Source: Hofstenia miamia
Lineage: Eukaryota > Xenacoelomorpha > Acoela
Reading direction: 5' to 3'
DNA: 64,000 nt
Assembly: GCA_004352715.1 (NCBI GenBank)
Contig: SCFE01000006.1
Span: forward strand, 1,100,614 to 1,164,613
Shown here piece by piece: positions 24,028 through 38,125 of the stretch; position 1 is the first letter of the stretch; every line of letters begins with the position of its first letter. The notes under the pieces were generated by a model. The model saw only the letters and a list, made by a program, of their open reading frames with translations. It ran no database searches and was not told the DNA's origin. The translations under genes and the position numbers were made by a program.

Positions 24028-27000
24028 CTAAGAAGTGTATTTTTGTTGAGAAAAATAGGTTTGAATAAAATATGCTTTTAACGTAACGCTATGATATCCA
24101 ATGGAATTCGTGATTTCTCAGAGTGACAGCTAAATTTCTATTATCATTTCAGTGTCTATTAAACAATGACGCTGATTCCCTCGTGTCAGTTTTGGTGTAA
24201 TTTACATTATTTGAATTTTCTTGGTGACGCGATAGCTTCCTAAAAATTTCATTGTTTTATGCTTTAAATGGTTTTTGTTTTTTAAATAATTGCGTATAGT
24301 GCGATATTTATTGTGCAAACCATTCTTGCCTTTTAAATAACGATTAGTAATACTAAGACAGTATTTTATGTTGCTGTTCGATATGTAAATACACAAATAG
24401 CAATAAACAAATTCTCAACATGGATTTTCTAATGTGGAAATTCAAGCGACTGCTAGATCAGAGACTAAAAAGTTCTCCATTACCTTTGGCATGATTTCAA
24501 ATATATTGTTCCTTTCCATTTTAATAGAAAGTATATCATATTCATCATTGCTTACATTAATTGGTTGCTTTTGATGATTACTGCAAATGAAAAATATTAG
24601 CGGGGAATCACAAAGATAGCATTGAAATACGACACTTACCAAAGTTTTCCGTATTTTCCTGGAAATTTTGAAAATATGAATGCATTGTATTTTTTTAAAT
24701 TTTATAAAAACAAAACCCTTATTTCCCATATACTATTTATTTATTTGATTATTTCTACGAAAAATAATAATGTGTCTTTCCTATTTGTGACATTATCAAG
24801 ATGTTGTTCATGAGATTTTCCTTTTAAAATAATTGTATTGACATACATGATTCATGAATTTATATAATTCAAGATTCTATTAATTTTATGGAAAACTTTC
24901 TGAAACATTTACCAAAAATATTTTCAATTTCAAGCTCATTGAAAGCTGGCTCGAATTGTATGTACTTAAATTACATTAGTTAATTTTCCATTTTCTCATT
25001 TAATCTAATTTTGTTGTATAGTTTAACTCGCGGTTTGACCCAACGTGTTCAATTTACAATGACATTGTTTTTTAGTTTAACTAGTAGCTTATACATTTAC
25101 TAACTTGTGTTAAGGTATTTTTTTCAATTTAAGTTGCAAAAGTGAAGGTAATATAAGGGCGGCCGAAGTTTCAGAAAAATAGAAGTATGGAAAATCTAAT
25201 TTCCATCGTTTTTGAGGATTTTTTCTCTACGGAGTGCCAATACTTTCCACACGATTGATTACGGACAATAGGTGAATTTAGATAGAATTTTTAAAACAAT
25301 TTGCATTGGACCTAATTCATATGCTAGTCGTTTTTGTGTTGAAAGCGTTCACAAACTTTGTAGAAAAGAAATTCTATACAAAATTCACTACATGTCACCC
25401 ATCATTGTGTTGTAAATGCTTACTTGTCACAACCTTTGGAAAACTAACATTTTTGTAGGGTTTGTTATAATTTTTTCATAATCATTTAATGTCAACAGAT
25501 CTTTTTTAACTCAGAGAAATATTAAATATTTTAGATTAGCTAATCTTTCACACATTGTGGAAACTAACTTTTGTTTATTTATGTATTTATTATTTTTGTT
25601 TGGTAATTGTTTGGCATATTATTTAAATTGCTTATCAGTTGTTTACGCATTCCCTTGTCTAAAATCAACGTTTGGTGCTCATTGACATTTTGGGTTCTCA
25701 TGTTGAATCCCCTTATCAGATTACTGAATAAAGATTGTTTCAACCCCGAGTTAACGCGCGGGGTAAAAATTTAATAGTTCTTTTTAATTTTAACAATTAC
25801 CATGGTTCCAGAGGATATTGCGTGCATCGTATGATCCAAATTTTTTTTACAAAGGTATTACTAATTTCCATATTTTAAATTTTATTAAAACTTGTAATAA
25901 AAATAACGTTGAGAAGCAAAATTTCAGAAATTAATTATTGTGTTTTGAATTTATTTTCTTGCATCTAAGCCTATTGATTTTATTTGACTTAGTGGTATGC
26001 ATACCTTTGTGATTTTTCCCTGATTGAAAGGGAATCTGAGCCGCCTCTAAATACACGCCTACATGATTCATATTAATAGGAAATTACAACCATTGTTACT
26101 TGTAATTTCACCCTACACAATCGACAAAGCACTCGCTTTAGTTTTAGACCCCTATTCTTCTAATAACAAGTAAAACTTGTTATCAAAACCTTTTGATCAC
26201 ATATTTGTTTAAGATTAGAAAAAAACGAAATGTGCGACTCAAATTCTTGCAAAATTGCTGCAGTTTCAGTGAGGAATTTTACTATGTCCATATTTTTACT
26301 TTGTTTTGAATAATTGAAGTAATGTAGCTGGAGTTAAATTGATTCTGAACTGAAGAAATGGATACTATAATACCGTACTGTGCGTAGTTTCTAATCTAGC
26401 TTCTAAATGTATTATATTGCATTCAAGGAGTTCTAAAACGTTAGATATTACTTCAATATCATTTTTCAAAATTTGAGCATTTCTCCCAAAGGCTTTACAT
26501 GCTTTGAGAAAAATATTGAATTTTGTTGATTAACAATTTTGCTAAAAGCCAAATTTACGAAATATAGAAATTAATTTGACCCAACATTGTCGTTGTGGAT
26601 GCTAAAATCTCAGTTAGCAATTCAAAATATACCACTCTGATCATGAATTGCAAACTCAAATGTCGGTTGCACAACATATTTCGCGCGCATGCTGATGCAA
26701 AATCTTGTGTAAATCATTCATTAAGCAAGTCGTATCGCACGAGTTCTATGCTTGGGAGTAAGGAGAATGTCATGTTACCTTTGAACCGGATCGTTTGGTT
26801 CCAATATTACGTTGAAAATAATTGAGATTGGGCTGTCAGTTTGAGAGAACGGAAATTGAAGATTAGTGGAGCTAATTTTGGGATGCTTGGTATTTCATCA
26901 CTCATTTACTTACTGCCTAGAAATTATTTAAGTTCGACCTTGAGCTTCCTGGAAATGGATAATTTGAAAGGCGCCAAGCAATGTGTCTGTGCTTTCTCAC

Positions 27001-29394
27001 ATTGGAGCAATGTTGGTTGTCTTATATCAAATGACTTTGCTTTTGCTCATGAAGTACTACCAAATGCAATAAATATCTAAAGTGGAAGGGTGTCTATTAC
27101 AAAAAGTATGTATTCGATGTTTTTTAAGGCACCCGGGCTTGATACAGACCGATTAAAGCGTTTTTCTTTAATAGAATTATGTGCTTTGTGATTAGGAAAC
27201 GAGAGTGAGGAGGTTTATTAATAATTCATTGTAGGCTGGACATACAAATTAGAATGTTAGACCCACCTTTCAAATTACATCGTCATTAGGTTAAATAAAA
27301 GAAGCGCATGTGCAAATAATGTTAATTTAATTATATAGAATCTCGTCTTTATTGTTAGGAAATATCGCTTAATCATTTCCTTATTCTATGCCATTGCATT
27401 ATAAATGTGGTCATTCTATTTTCAATTTTTTATAGCCTTGTCTCAGTCAACATCTCGAGTTTTTTTTGAAATTTTATTAATCGTTTGAATCAATTCTACG
27501 TTGCCGATTAAATTCGATGCTGATACAAAGTAGTTCTTGTAATTGTTAATAGTAGTGTAAAATCAAGCCCATTATTTTTTACATATTTATTACAATTAGA
27601 ACTAGTTGCAAGGCGGTCAACAAAATTTTACTTAACCTAACAACCTGATTATTTTGAAAGACCACCCAACCTATCTTACTTATTTCTTTGAATAGGGATA
27701 CAGATAAATCTATAGAGGATTTACGCTTTTATCTATTTCCATTAATTACCAAAATCACCTCGTTATAAATTTTGGCATAGAACCATATTTGCTCTTAATT
27801 CTTGTAAAAAATTTACCTTGAACTATTAATGACCTAGTCTATTTCTTAGTTTTGCTCAAATCATCTGATCCAATAACATCTACCAAAAATGGCTCCTTGG
27901 TCTCTAACTCGCTGCCAACAGTGTATTATAACTACTGCCTTTTTTCAGTTAATCATGCCGTTTAATAGACATTTGGAAGATTAAACACTGGTGGTTAGCG
28001 ATTGACTAAAAGCAATTGAATAAGAATCAAACATTAGCACTATTTAGTTCGAATTGAATCAATACCAGAGGCTATTTGCACCTAGTATTTTCAAGCATAA
28101 TTAACTTCAATTTTGCCCTAAAAGCCCAATTTTCTAGGAATCAGAGTGTAGTGTGTATTGCGTGGGCATTTCATCATGTAATGACCATTGCTTTTTACCA
28201 ATTTCCGACTTCTCTCTAACTATAAAATTAGCGGTTTGATATAAATAACATTTCCATTACGTAACAAAGCAATATTTCCCATCATATCGATTAAAATTTT
28301 TCAATCGCAATAATATATTATTCCCGATTTTGCCTGCGTATTCCAGATTACCACAGGAACTCATGTTTACACTTCTGGGGTTATATAAAAATCTTTCGTA
28401 TCGTTAAGTCCAAATTTTGTTTCTGTGACGTACTGCGATTTCGATTCTATACAAAATGAATTTTTTCAAGAATCAAACGATTAGTTACCTAATTCCAGAA
28501 TGAAACAAAAATGAAATTCTTTCTTGTATTTAATGTAAATTTTTAGTTTAGCGAAAAGTCTTGGATTAATATTAATTTTGTGTCGTTAATTTATTTTATG
28601 AGACCTAATTCTTCGGTGAAACTCCTTTGTGACTAAATGGGGTTCTTTGATGTTACTAAGTTACGTAAATTATCAACATGCTGACAAAGTGTAGCCTTCT
28701 TAAGAGAACTTTAAAGTTTTTTCTTAATATTTTCAAAGTTTGTTCCTGCAGATATTTTAACCTTAAACTGCCTATTTATTTTGTTAAATTTTTTGGTGAA
28801 TTTTTAAAATCTGACAGCACCACAGGCTAGAAGATTTAAATTTTCAATAAAAATAGTGAATCATTTCAGGGTATTCAGGCACAACAATACAATTTAGTAC
28901 ACATTTTCAACTTTATATTCATCCACGTTCACCAATTGATGTTTCAAAATCTCAGGACTTCTAAATTTCGTAATAGGCTTAAAGAAAATTCACTGAAACG
29001 TGGCAAAAAATGCTTCTCCTTAAAAAACTATATGGGCACTTAAAGGTTAAATTCTTAAGTTGTTCTTATTGCTAATGAAAATCTGTTACATTATAATACT
29101 AAAAGTAAAATCTTTAGTGTATTTTATAAGAAGAGTATCTTATATCCAACATTAGTACATTCTTACCAGAACGAACTTCAAATTATTGTCTTGTCATAAT
29201 ACTTAAATCAATTTCAAGAATTTCGTTTAGTGTTCAAGATATATTTTAATAAATATTTTAAACAACTAAATTATTTCCCAGTTTTCAAATTTACCATAAA
29301 ATGCTAAATTTATTTCCATCTGTTTTTTCATCAAATTTTTTACTGTTAACGCGAATCCCCTTCAGTTATTGTCGAATTTTGTGAAAAAGAATGT
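24023..29394. other. long non-coding stretch
   Basis: I could not support any gene. Two successive frames at 26595-26825 and 26841-27080 (+) sit in slightly GC-richer sequence but match no family I know and show no splice signals. AATAACAAGTAAAACTTGTT at about 26161-26180 can form a short hairpin. Confidence 0.4.
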
Positions 29395-29635
29395 CCAAGG
29401 TCCAGGGTTCTGTGGCGACTGTTCACTCCCATGGGACTGGGATCCGTGACTAAACATTTCAGAATATTACAAATAATCTTGCCAATTTTGACCAAAATAG
29501 AAGTTATGGCAAAGAATCATCGGAGCAGAAAATTTCAGGGAACTGATATGTTAGCAAATCCAATAAGACTGGACGCAATATAATTTCGGTTCTACAGAAC
29601 CATACTAAGAGCATATCTATTAAATGGTTAGGTTC
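29395..29635 (+). repeat. dispersed repeat family 1, copy A
   Basis: Contains CCCATGGGACTGGGATCCG, then CATTTCAGAATATTAC, then TTTTGACCAAAATAGAAGTT. The reverse complement of about 37925-38125 carries the same blocks in the same order. The downstream end (GGTTCTACAGAACC... to ...TATTAAATGG) resembles the end of copy C. Confidence 0.65.
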
Positions 29636-31268
29636 TGCTATGCGTCTTACGACAAAGTTAACTGTTTAGAGTTAAGATTACGAACAGTCGCCTCTGGAAT
29701 TTTTTGTGCTTTATTTACGCTCAGCAAAGTGTTACGCGTCCGGCTGGAGGCATATATGAAAGTCATTATTACCGTTTTAAGGATATCAATGAATTACGAG
29801 TTTCTGGGTGATAATCATTCTTATAATTAATGATTTTTGTGGTATATTATTTTCTAATATTGTTTGTTAATATAACGGAATTTTCTCATGCATTCATAGT
29901 TGTATTAACTTTTAGTTTAATTCATTTGGATTAACTGTGCGGCAATTCGCCTGACGGCAGGAAGACCCTTTGCAGTAATTGCTTTTCATCAATATAGCCT
30001 TGAATATAATTGATGCTCTTCAAACTTATTAAAATACGATATTGAGATGTCCTTCAGTCATTGTGCGGTAATTTTTAATATTTCATTAATTATATTTCCC
30101 TGCTTTCGATTAGGCAGGCCAATATGAAAACTCAACGCAATTTTCGCGAATCGCATGTAAATGCAATATTATTTACTTGGTTTGTACAGGTGTCTCCGAA
30201 AAATACTACTGTTTCAGTTTATTAATATTTTATTGCGTGCTATATTTATTGCCTCCATTTTTATTTTATACCGAATTCTCATCTGCAGTGAATGCTAAAC
30301 ACTAGTATTTAGTTCACAATCGCATTATTTGAAATATATGTAAATCTCAGCTCAGTGTTGCAATTATTTTCTATTCCTGACTTCTTTGCGTTTCAACTGG
30401 CTTATCATCTGCTATTGTGTATTCGGGAATATTATTTTATGGGGTGGCCCCATTACCTGGTTTAATTCAATCAGCTTACTTGTTGCTATCCATCTGGTCT
30501 GTCCTTTGTTTTACTTCTATCTAATTTCTAACGCCATTTATATCTTACTAATGTTCCCAAGGAAAGGCTTTTTGGTAAGTAATTAGTGATTTTCATTTTT
30601 TGATTTAACCTGTAGTCGGTTGTTTTGCTATCATGATTAATTGTAAAACGATTGCGTTTTGATGTAACGTAGTTTGTAACAAAAGTATTCATTAAAGCGT
30701 AATTTGCTACGTAGTTTTCCCATCAACTGTTCATTTTGAATCTATCATCTCGTAGCAATCACTAAGAAAAAATTTAAAAGTATAATTTTGTTTACAACTA
30801 TGAATTGTTTCATGCGAGTCCAGGGTTACACACACCCTTCAATACGCAAGGGATTCCTAAAGACGTAGATATTGAACTATGTAATTAAAGCTGCCATTGA
30901 CCACTGGAAAAAACAAATCGAAAATCACAGTTTTCGAGATAAACGCAATTAAAAATGAATTTCATTAGTTTTGCGGAATTGAAGAAATAGATTAAGGGAC
31001 AATATATTTTCCTGTGTTTTTATAATTGAATTTTCATATTCAATGTATATAGAAATGTGCCGCTTTTAGACGACTCCAGGCCATGCTATTTCACTCTGAA
31101 TATATAAAATATACTATTTTATATATAATATACTCTTTTGTAATAAAAAAAATAATGACTATAATTGTGCAATAATTTTTGCATTTATCCCAATACAATT
31201 GTATTGATTAAAGTGTGTTATAATAATCAAGTGAACTAAAAAAGTCGAAATTACAAACTCTAGTAATA
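29636..31268. other. non-coding stretch
   Basis: No supported gene. The hydrophobic frame 30386-30586 is followed by a good splice donor (GGTAAGTAAT) but has no acceptor at its start. Confidence 0.4.
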
Positions 31269-31893
31269 CAGTACCGGCCATTAGTATTGAACCACAATTT
31301 ATTTCTGCAATGAGGAATACAATAACTTTGATATTTATTACTAGGCTCAATTTTGGCATTGTGAATTTCAATTTTCATGTAATTTTTTTAATGAAAAATA
31401 TAGTTTTCATCCTATGCCCATGTGAAGGAGCACCCTAAAAATTATCTCCATAAATATACATACTATGTAAGTTATAGTGAAAAAATTGAATTCAGTTTAA
31501 AAAAGTTTTTCTTAAATGTATTCCGTTGTCTTGAAAATAATACCACTCAAATTTTGCTAAAATCTCATTACATTGAATGAATTTACTTCAAAATTAGTGA
31601 TATAATAGGATTTTTACAAACTTTCATGCTTAATATTTCCAAATTTTCTGAATAAATTCGTACACAAAATTTTTTACTGTGAGTTCGAATTTTTAAATAC
31701 ATTGCAAGTATATTTATGGAGATAGTTTTTGAGTGCCCATTCACATGGCCAATGGATGAAAACTATATTTTTCATTAAAAAATTACATGAAAATTTGAAT
31801 TCACAATGCCAAAATTGAATCTAGTGATAATAATCCAATTTATTGTATTCCTCATTACAGACATACATTGTAAAGATGAGTGGTTCAATACTG
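31269..31893. mobile_element. 625-bp foldback/MITE element with TA flanks
   Basis: Long inverted arms of about 190 bases lie at 31269-31458 and 31709-31893, most positions matching. Examples are GAGGAATACAATAA, CAATTTTGGCATTGTGAATT and GAAAAATATAGTTTTCATCC in the left arm and their reverse complements in the right. The ends start CAGTACCGGCCATTAGTATT (left) and CAGTATTGAACCAC (right, inward). The right end lacks about 13 bases of the left terminus. TA flanks each end (31267-31268 and 31894-31895), as expected for Tc1/mariner-type insertion. There is no transposase. Confidence 0.8.
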
Positions 31894-34800
31894 TAGGTAG
31901 TCTACTGCCTTGAGTTCAATTTATGCTTGTCAAACAACAAAATTGGAATTGCAATTTTTTAATAATAGCTTATATTTGCAATCAGTTATGGTTGTTTTAT
32001 GTGTTAATAATGTGTTGTGTTTGCAAATTTTGCAAAACTTAGTCTATAAAAATTTATTGCTGTAATATATGATTCCAATATTTCTTGCAGATATAAAATA
32101 ATATTTTGAAGCAATATTTATTCGGATATTAAAAGTTAGCTTAACTTCAATTCCTTGCTTGAAGGTAGTTTGTCTAAGATATTGTATTGAATATTTTCTT
32201 TAAAATATTGCTTAGAATGTTAAATATTTTGCCAAATTTATTCAATTTTTTTCCATTTTGGCTAAGTGTACATTTCGAAGAATGAACCAATGTAAAAAAA
32301 CTTTAGAAAGAATGTTTTTAATGAGCAACTTACATTAGCTACATGTTTATGCACAGATTGTTTTGAAGGATCTAATGGATTTTATTCATTTTTCACATTT
32401 ATTTTGTGATTTGCTCCACTGATCTCAGTGGTGATGGATAGGCATCAATATGATTTAAATTTGATTGTTTACTGGTGTCTTACTCAACAGTTTGAACAGT
32501 TGATTTCAATTTTTGATCAAAATATTTTACTTTAAGATCCTCAGTAACACAGTGTGTTTTTGCATCTGGCAAAATGCTAATACATTCTATCTAACTTTTA
32601 TTGTATTTTTGCTTGTAGATTCTTTTTGAATTCTAGCAACTTTTGCATAAAAAGATCTGATTTAAATTAAAAGTCCGATTTTATTGAATTTTTCAAAAAA
32701 AAGTTTTTTTTCACAACTCTGATTTATCTGTCTCACTATTAAAATCCATCGACCTTTTTCATGCACTATGGTGAAAAAGCAGCACTGGCTGGATAAGTAT
32801 TACAATGATATCGAATGTCACCTCTGCTTTGCTTAGGGAATTTCTGTTAAAAGCATTTTCTTCTGTTGACACTGACGAAACTAAGTAGTTGTTTGCAAAA
32901 CTATTTTAATCAACTTTGACTTTTACGTAAATCTCAGCATGTAGACGTTTTAAGTGTATTCGGTTTAATATGATTCATTAATTCTTTCAAAATTATTTAA
33001 ACAATCCACTTTAAATTTGAAAGTTGCGCTATTACAATTTCTCATCCCAGGCAACCTTAATTATCCAACGACAGCTTACTTTTTTTGTTTTTAATAATTT
33101 TTTCCTGTCTTAATATTTGAAACAACTTTCAATTTTATTGTAAAGACCTGCTGTTTTGACGTTTTTTACCTTTAAAACAAATTTTTTTCACTGCTATATA
33201 ATTTTTTTTCTGAGCCAATTTTATATATGCCGAAAAATATGCCCTAGAATGATTAGTGTTTATTTTTAAATAATTTTTTCTGTATCTGAGAACTTTCTCA
33301 AAATGTTCATAACCCATTTAATTTGCACTCAACGTTGTTTTGAAATTTCTATGCAATATATGCCATTTATGATTATAATTATATAAGTACTTGTATCATT
33401 TCTACTAAGTTGTATTGTCCCATAAACTTAAATGACGCTCTCATGTATTGTAAATTTTATAGTCGTCTATTATCTTATCTAGCATCATAAATGTTATGCT
33501 GGAATCGACATATATCAATTATTTTAATTTAGGATTGTTTTTAATTGAATGTACTACTTTGTAAACTCGGACTGTGGCATTTGTACTGGTTGTTGAACAA
33601 CATTATAATTTGCAACGTGAATGTACAAATTAACTTTGAAGTACAAATCGCCTGTTTTCAGGCACAGTTTAGTTCCATCAAAGCAAGCTTTTCCTAAATC
33701 GGATTAAATAGCCTGTGATAACCTAATTTAGTAATCTGAAATATATTACGTTTGCCTAAGTTTTATTAAATTAATTTGATAATCCATGTGTAAACTGAAA
33801 ATGCGAAGCTTAATTTTTTATTGGAATTGAGTTTTCATTAATCTTGCCGATGATTCCGTTTTTAATTTGTTGATTACAAAATTTTTTAAATCGGCTATTG
33901 AAAATAGAGCAATTTCTCCCTTACTTAACGATTTTAACAGTCTATACTCGGTACATCCTTCAGCTTCTAACATTCAATAGATCCTAAAAGAGATAGAAGT
34001 GGGGCGGGTATGGGGTAATTTTTTTCTATAATGGTATCCATAAGACAAAAGTCCTCAGTAACAAATTTTGAGTTGATGAAAACTGATTCAAGAAATTGCC
34101 AATTTTAAAAATTGCAAAAGTAATTTTCTTACATTAAATTTCCTGCTTAATAAAATTTTACCATGTAATTCTAACTCATTGTGAAATTTGATTGTATTCA
34201 ATAATACCAACAAGACCTTTTTCATCTGTTTTCTCATCAGTGGACTTTGAAATTTTCACTCTAAGGTATGCTATTACCCTTGCATAAATATATTGTTTGA
34301 AATATTAGCTTTATAGAGCTCAAATTTAATTTTATTTTGCTATTAATAATGTTTTTAATATGTATTGGCATCACGTTTGTTCTTAGTTTCCTATTAGTGG
34401 TAATAATAGAGATGGCATTTCAAAAATGAGTCTGTATCTTTTATGCGATAAGGATTCAAAATATTTGAGAGGGGTGTTGTGGTGTAGTACTATAACATTT
34501 GTCATAGAACAAATGTGGGGCAATCCGATACCACAAGTAGTTTTTGGAGCAGAATTTTTTGAATGGGGCAATTTGGGGCTGTAGAACATAAAGCGTGGAG
34601 CAATATGGGGAAGATGTCAATACTTGGAAATGGGGCAGGGCACAAAGTCTGTGGGGCGTTCACAAAAATCTGCCCCATTTTCTCCGCTTTATATTACAAG
34701 ACAATGGGTGACGGGAATTAAACCTGGGTATAAAGATTTCGAAATCGATCCCCAATTTCTGTTCGATCAAATCATTATCAACTAACATTGAATTGTGGTC

Positions 34801-37800
34801 AGCTTTACAGGTTCTATTATTTTTGGGCGTTTTTACGTGTTAATAAATTTCAAAGTGTTTCAGTGGGCTGCTCTATTTCCATGATTAATCACTTTGCCCG
34901 ATTTTGGCAGACTGAATGTTGTAGGGAAATATTAACATAAGTAAGACAGTTATGGTGAAATTGTTTTAACTGAAAATTTGGTTTCGATAATCTTCTCACT
35001 GACTGAAAGAGTGTTTGTGATATTAACATTCTCCATTCATAAATGTATTTGAAATTAATTTTTTTACTATTTGTAAACAAACTTGTTTAAAATATGATAC
35101 TTAAAATCCTGAAAAACACAATTTTTCTTTCATTTTTCGTTCGCCCACCTTAAGATAATTATTTTCAAGTAAAATTTTTTACTATTTTTAAATTATGAAA
35201 GGTCTCTGGTACGAATATGATCGTGTACCTTTTTATATGAAACTCTACAGAATTGTGCTAGTAGCAAATCAAACCTGTTATCAGCAAAATGGCATCAATT
35301 ATCGTATTTTTTCTGCAATCTTTGGGTTTGCTGATCAAACCTATTAAGGCAATGAAAAACAGTCTTGATTTTTTTACCATCATACTTTACCAATTCAGCA
35401 AAACTCATTGCATTTGGACCAGTTATATATAAAGAAATCATTGATAGCATATATCATACACTAAAGATCATTATGGTTTGTGGTATGACAAGATATGGAA
35501 CGATTAACTTCTATATTGTTGAGAAGGGAAAAGCTTTGATAGAGATTGTTATCCCACACCCATCCATTTTCCATTTAACTAATGAAGCGTGAGATTCTGT
35601 TCTTAGAAAAATTACATACGTTTTTAAAGTTTTGATTTTTTGACATTGCTTTTCAGATCAGGTAAATTTTGGAGTGAATTAATCGGAGAACCTGATTTTT
35701 TGTTCCTTTGTATTGATATTTAAATGTACTGTTTTTGAGAAACTTACGTTGGTGTTAAAATACAGTAAAAATGGAAGCACTTTTTTCGAAAACCGTTTTG
35801 GATTATTAAAACAGAAAGAACCTTGTTTTTTAACATTTAAAAAATGTCGATGCTTTCTAGTGTCGGCGCTTTTTTATCGTCGTGAAAGATTGCTAATTTT
35901 AAGCGCTGTTGTTAAAATAGTTAAGGAATAAAATATTGGAGGCCAACAGTTAATCGGTTTTTCTTCTAGCTTGGAGAGGGAAGTACTTGCACATCATTTT
36001 AAATTTAAATAGTTACTTTTCCATTTGGTCTCATAATATACAGAATTCGGTATTTGTTTTCCCGCTGGATATTCCATTGGCGCACATACAATTAACTGGA
36101 CTGATCTCATCAAAGCGAAAACGGAATTAAGTTTCTTTGCTGAAAGTTAAATATTGCTCCCGTTTGATTTCGACTTCTTTAACTTTATGATTAGTTGATT
36201 TTCATTGCAGTTGGTAAGAACCCTCCCCTGCTTGCTGAGGCGTTTGATTTATTTTATCAATGTCGTAGGAATGTTTTAATTAATTCAAATCCTCTACTTT
36301 ATAGTTTGCATTTTCGCATTTCTACTTGTATCTTACTCATTCTTAATCAATTTGCTGTTCAATACTTTTTTTATGCAATCGCCACAAAAATTGAAAAAAA
36401 ACTTTGTACTATTGTAAGTATACAGATTGCTTGGCTATATTAGTGTTTTTAATATATTCACTTTAATATTGTAGTGTAAAAATGTTTATTTTGAAAACTT
36501 TTTCATGGATCTCTGTAGCAATAACAGGATGAGAAGACTTTTTTAAGTCAGTTCATGCATATACAAAATTGATTTATGTATAAACTGCGATTTTAATTAA
36601 ACTGATAACGAAATTATTTATGTATCAAAAGACATTAAATGTTATTTTTTTCATAAAAGTTTATTATTGAAAAAATTATTTTTATTGTATTTACTGCATT
36701 AATTTAAATCATATTATGTATAATATTATTTTGTGTTAATTATAATTTAAAATTAAATCAATAAGACATTTGTTTATATATAACAAATATAACATTAATT
36801 TGTTTTACTTTTTTGTGTACTCAAGAAATTTTTTCTGAGAGATGACATTGAACATTTAAAAAGAACAATTTCTGTACATTTTTTGAGAAAAATGAAGTAT
36901 GCATTTGATTGCATTTAGTTAAAATAACACGATTTTCATCTAACTTCTTGCATATCCCGAGAAATGTCTCAAAGCAATCATTAAAATTTAGAAATGGTGA
37001 GTACCATTTTGAACTTCTGAAAGCTTCAAACGTAGAATACGAAATCTGATTGTGCATACAGATGCTGACGTTCCTTCATAACATTTAAGTTACAAAAACG
37101 TGCTTGTCAAATTTATCATTAATTAATAACTGCCTGCAACTGACACATTGCACAGATTTACACAGCTTGAATGCAATAGTGTAACCGCCAATGTAAAAAC
37201 ATAAGTTCAGTTTGTCATAATCCAAATCATGATAATTCAGTTCTGTACCCTGCCACTCTGTTACCTTCTATTGCATAATATTTTCAATAAAATTGTTGGT
37301 TCAACATTACAACATATTTGTATGATGCTAGCAAGGAGTACTCCCTGGATGCTAGCCTAACTGCAGACCAACAGTTATACAAACAGTACAAAGAAATCTT
37401 AAATTTATATTTCCTCACGGTATTTCTCAAAAAAAAAAAATCTTTGTGAATCAAAGTTTATAGAACTAACGTAATTTCTAAATTCTGCATTGATGAAATA
37501 CCGTAGAAATGGAATTTTAGAATCTTAAAAATATTTTAAAAATTAATGGTTTTTAGAAAATGAGTGCAATACGTGCATTTTGGACTCAACTAATAGCGCA
37601 CTTATTAAGTGCACTTATTTTTGCACTTTTTATTGCTGAAAAAGTACATTAAATTTATGGTTTTGTAATCTCTTGTTTTCATCATGCTGAAATTATCATC
37701 ATGTTTGAAATTAAAATTCAAGATAATGGCAGGAAGTGAATGAATTTCATTTATGTTATATATATTTCGAATCGTGTTTCTTGTGAAATTTCCTTTCTGA

Positions 37801-37924
37801 TATGTTACATAAGCTATGTCAATATATTTGTAATTTATTTAACAAGGTTAAGGCATACAAAAATCCATACTTTCTGATTTTCCTCCTTGTTAAAAGTATA
37901 TCGTTAATACGCACGATTTTCTTG
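31894..37924. other. non-coding stretch with one weak exon candidate
   Basis: No gene recognised. A G-rich patch at about 34500-34690 repeats TGGGGCA/TGGAGCA words. The segment 36211-36414 has splice-like borders and is listed separately. Confidence 0.35.
36211..36414 (+). CDS. weak candidate exon, unknown product
   Basis: A 204-base segment is open in one frame (68 codons), preceded by TTGATTTTCATTGCAG and followed by GTAAGTATAC, both close to splice consensus. The peptide begins VGKNPPLLAEAFDLFYQC and is rich in hydrophobic residues (ILLILNQFAVQYFFYA). I recognise no family. In AT-rich DNA, matching splice-like borders and 68 open codons can occur by chance, so this is a prompt for transcript evidence only. 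Confidence 0.15.
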
Positions 37925-38125
37925 ATCTCATGAAATTGTCTGGTCCCATAATCACATGGGTCCCACAGCATAACTTCTGTTTTGATCAAAATTAGCAACA
38001 TTGAGTAGTATTCTGAAATTTGTGGTCCCAGATCTTTGGTTTTTGGTCCCAGTCTCATTGAGGTTTTTGTTCCCAAGTTCCAGTCCAATGGGAGCAGTAA
38101 GTTTCATGGGACCATAATGGCAATC
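37925..38125 (-). repeat. dispersed repeat family 1, copy B
   Basis: On the minus strand the blocks CCCATTGGACTGGAACTTGG, ATTTCAGAATACTAC and TTTTGATCAAAACAGAAGTT match copy A. GACTGGGACC/TCTGGGACC is duplicated inside this copy. The open frame 37819-38088 (-), with LGPKTKDLGPQ, is a product of that repetition. Confidence 0.65.

Noticed and set aside
26595-27080. Two adjacent plus-strand frames of 76 and 79 codons as one gene
   Set aside because: Separated by a stop, no splice signals, no recognised family.
30386-30586. Hydrophobic frame followed by a consensus splice donor
   Set aside because: No acceptor AG in the preceding sequence that keeps the frame; peptide unlike any family I know.
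37819-38088. 89-codon minus frame with LGPKTKDLGPQ
   Set aside because: It falls on the internally repeated copy B of dispersed family 1.
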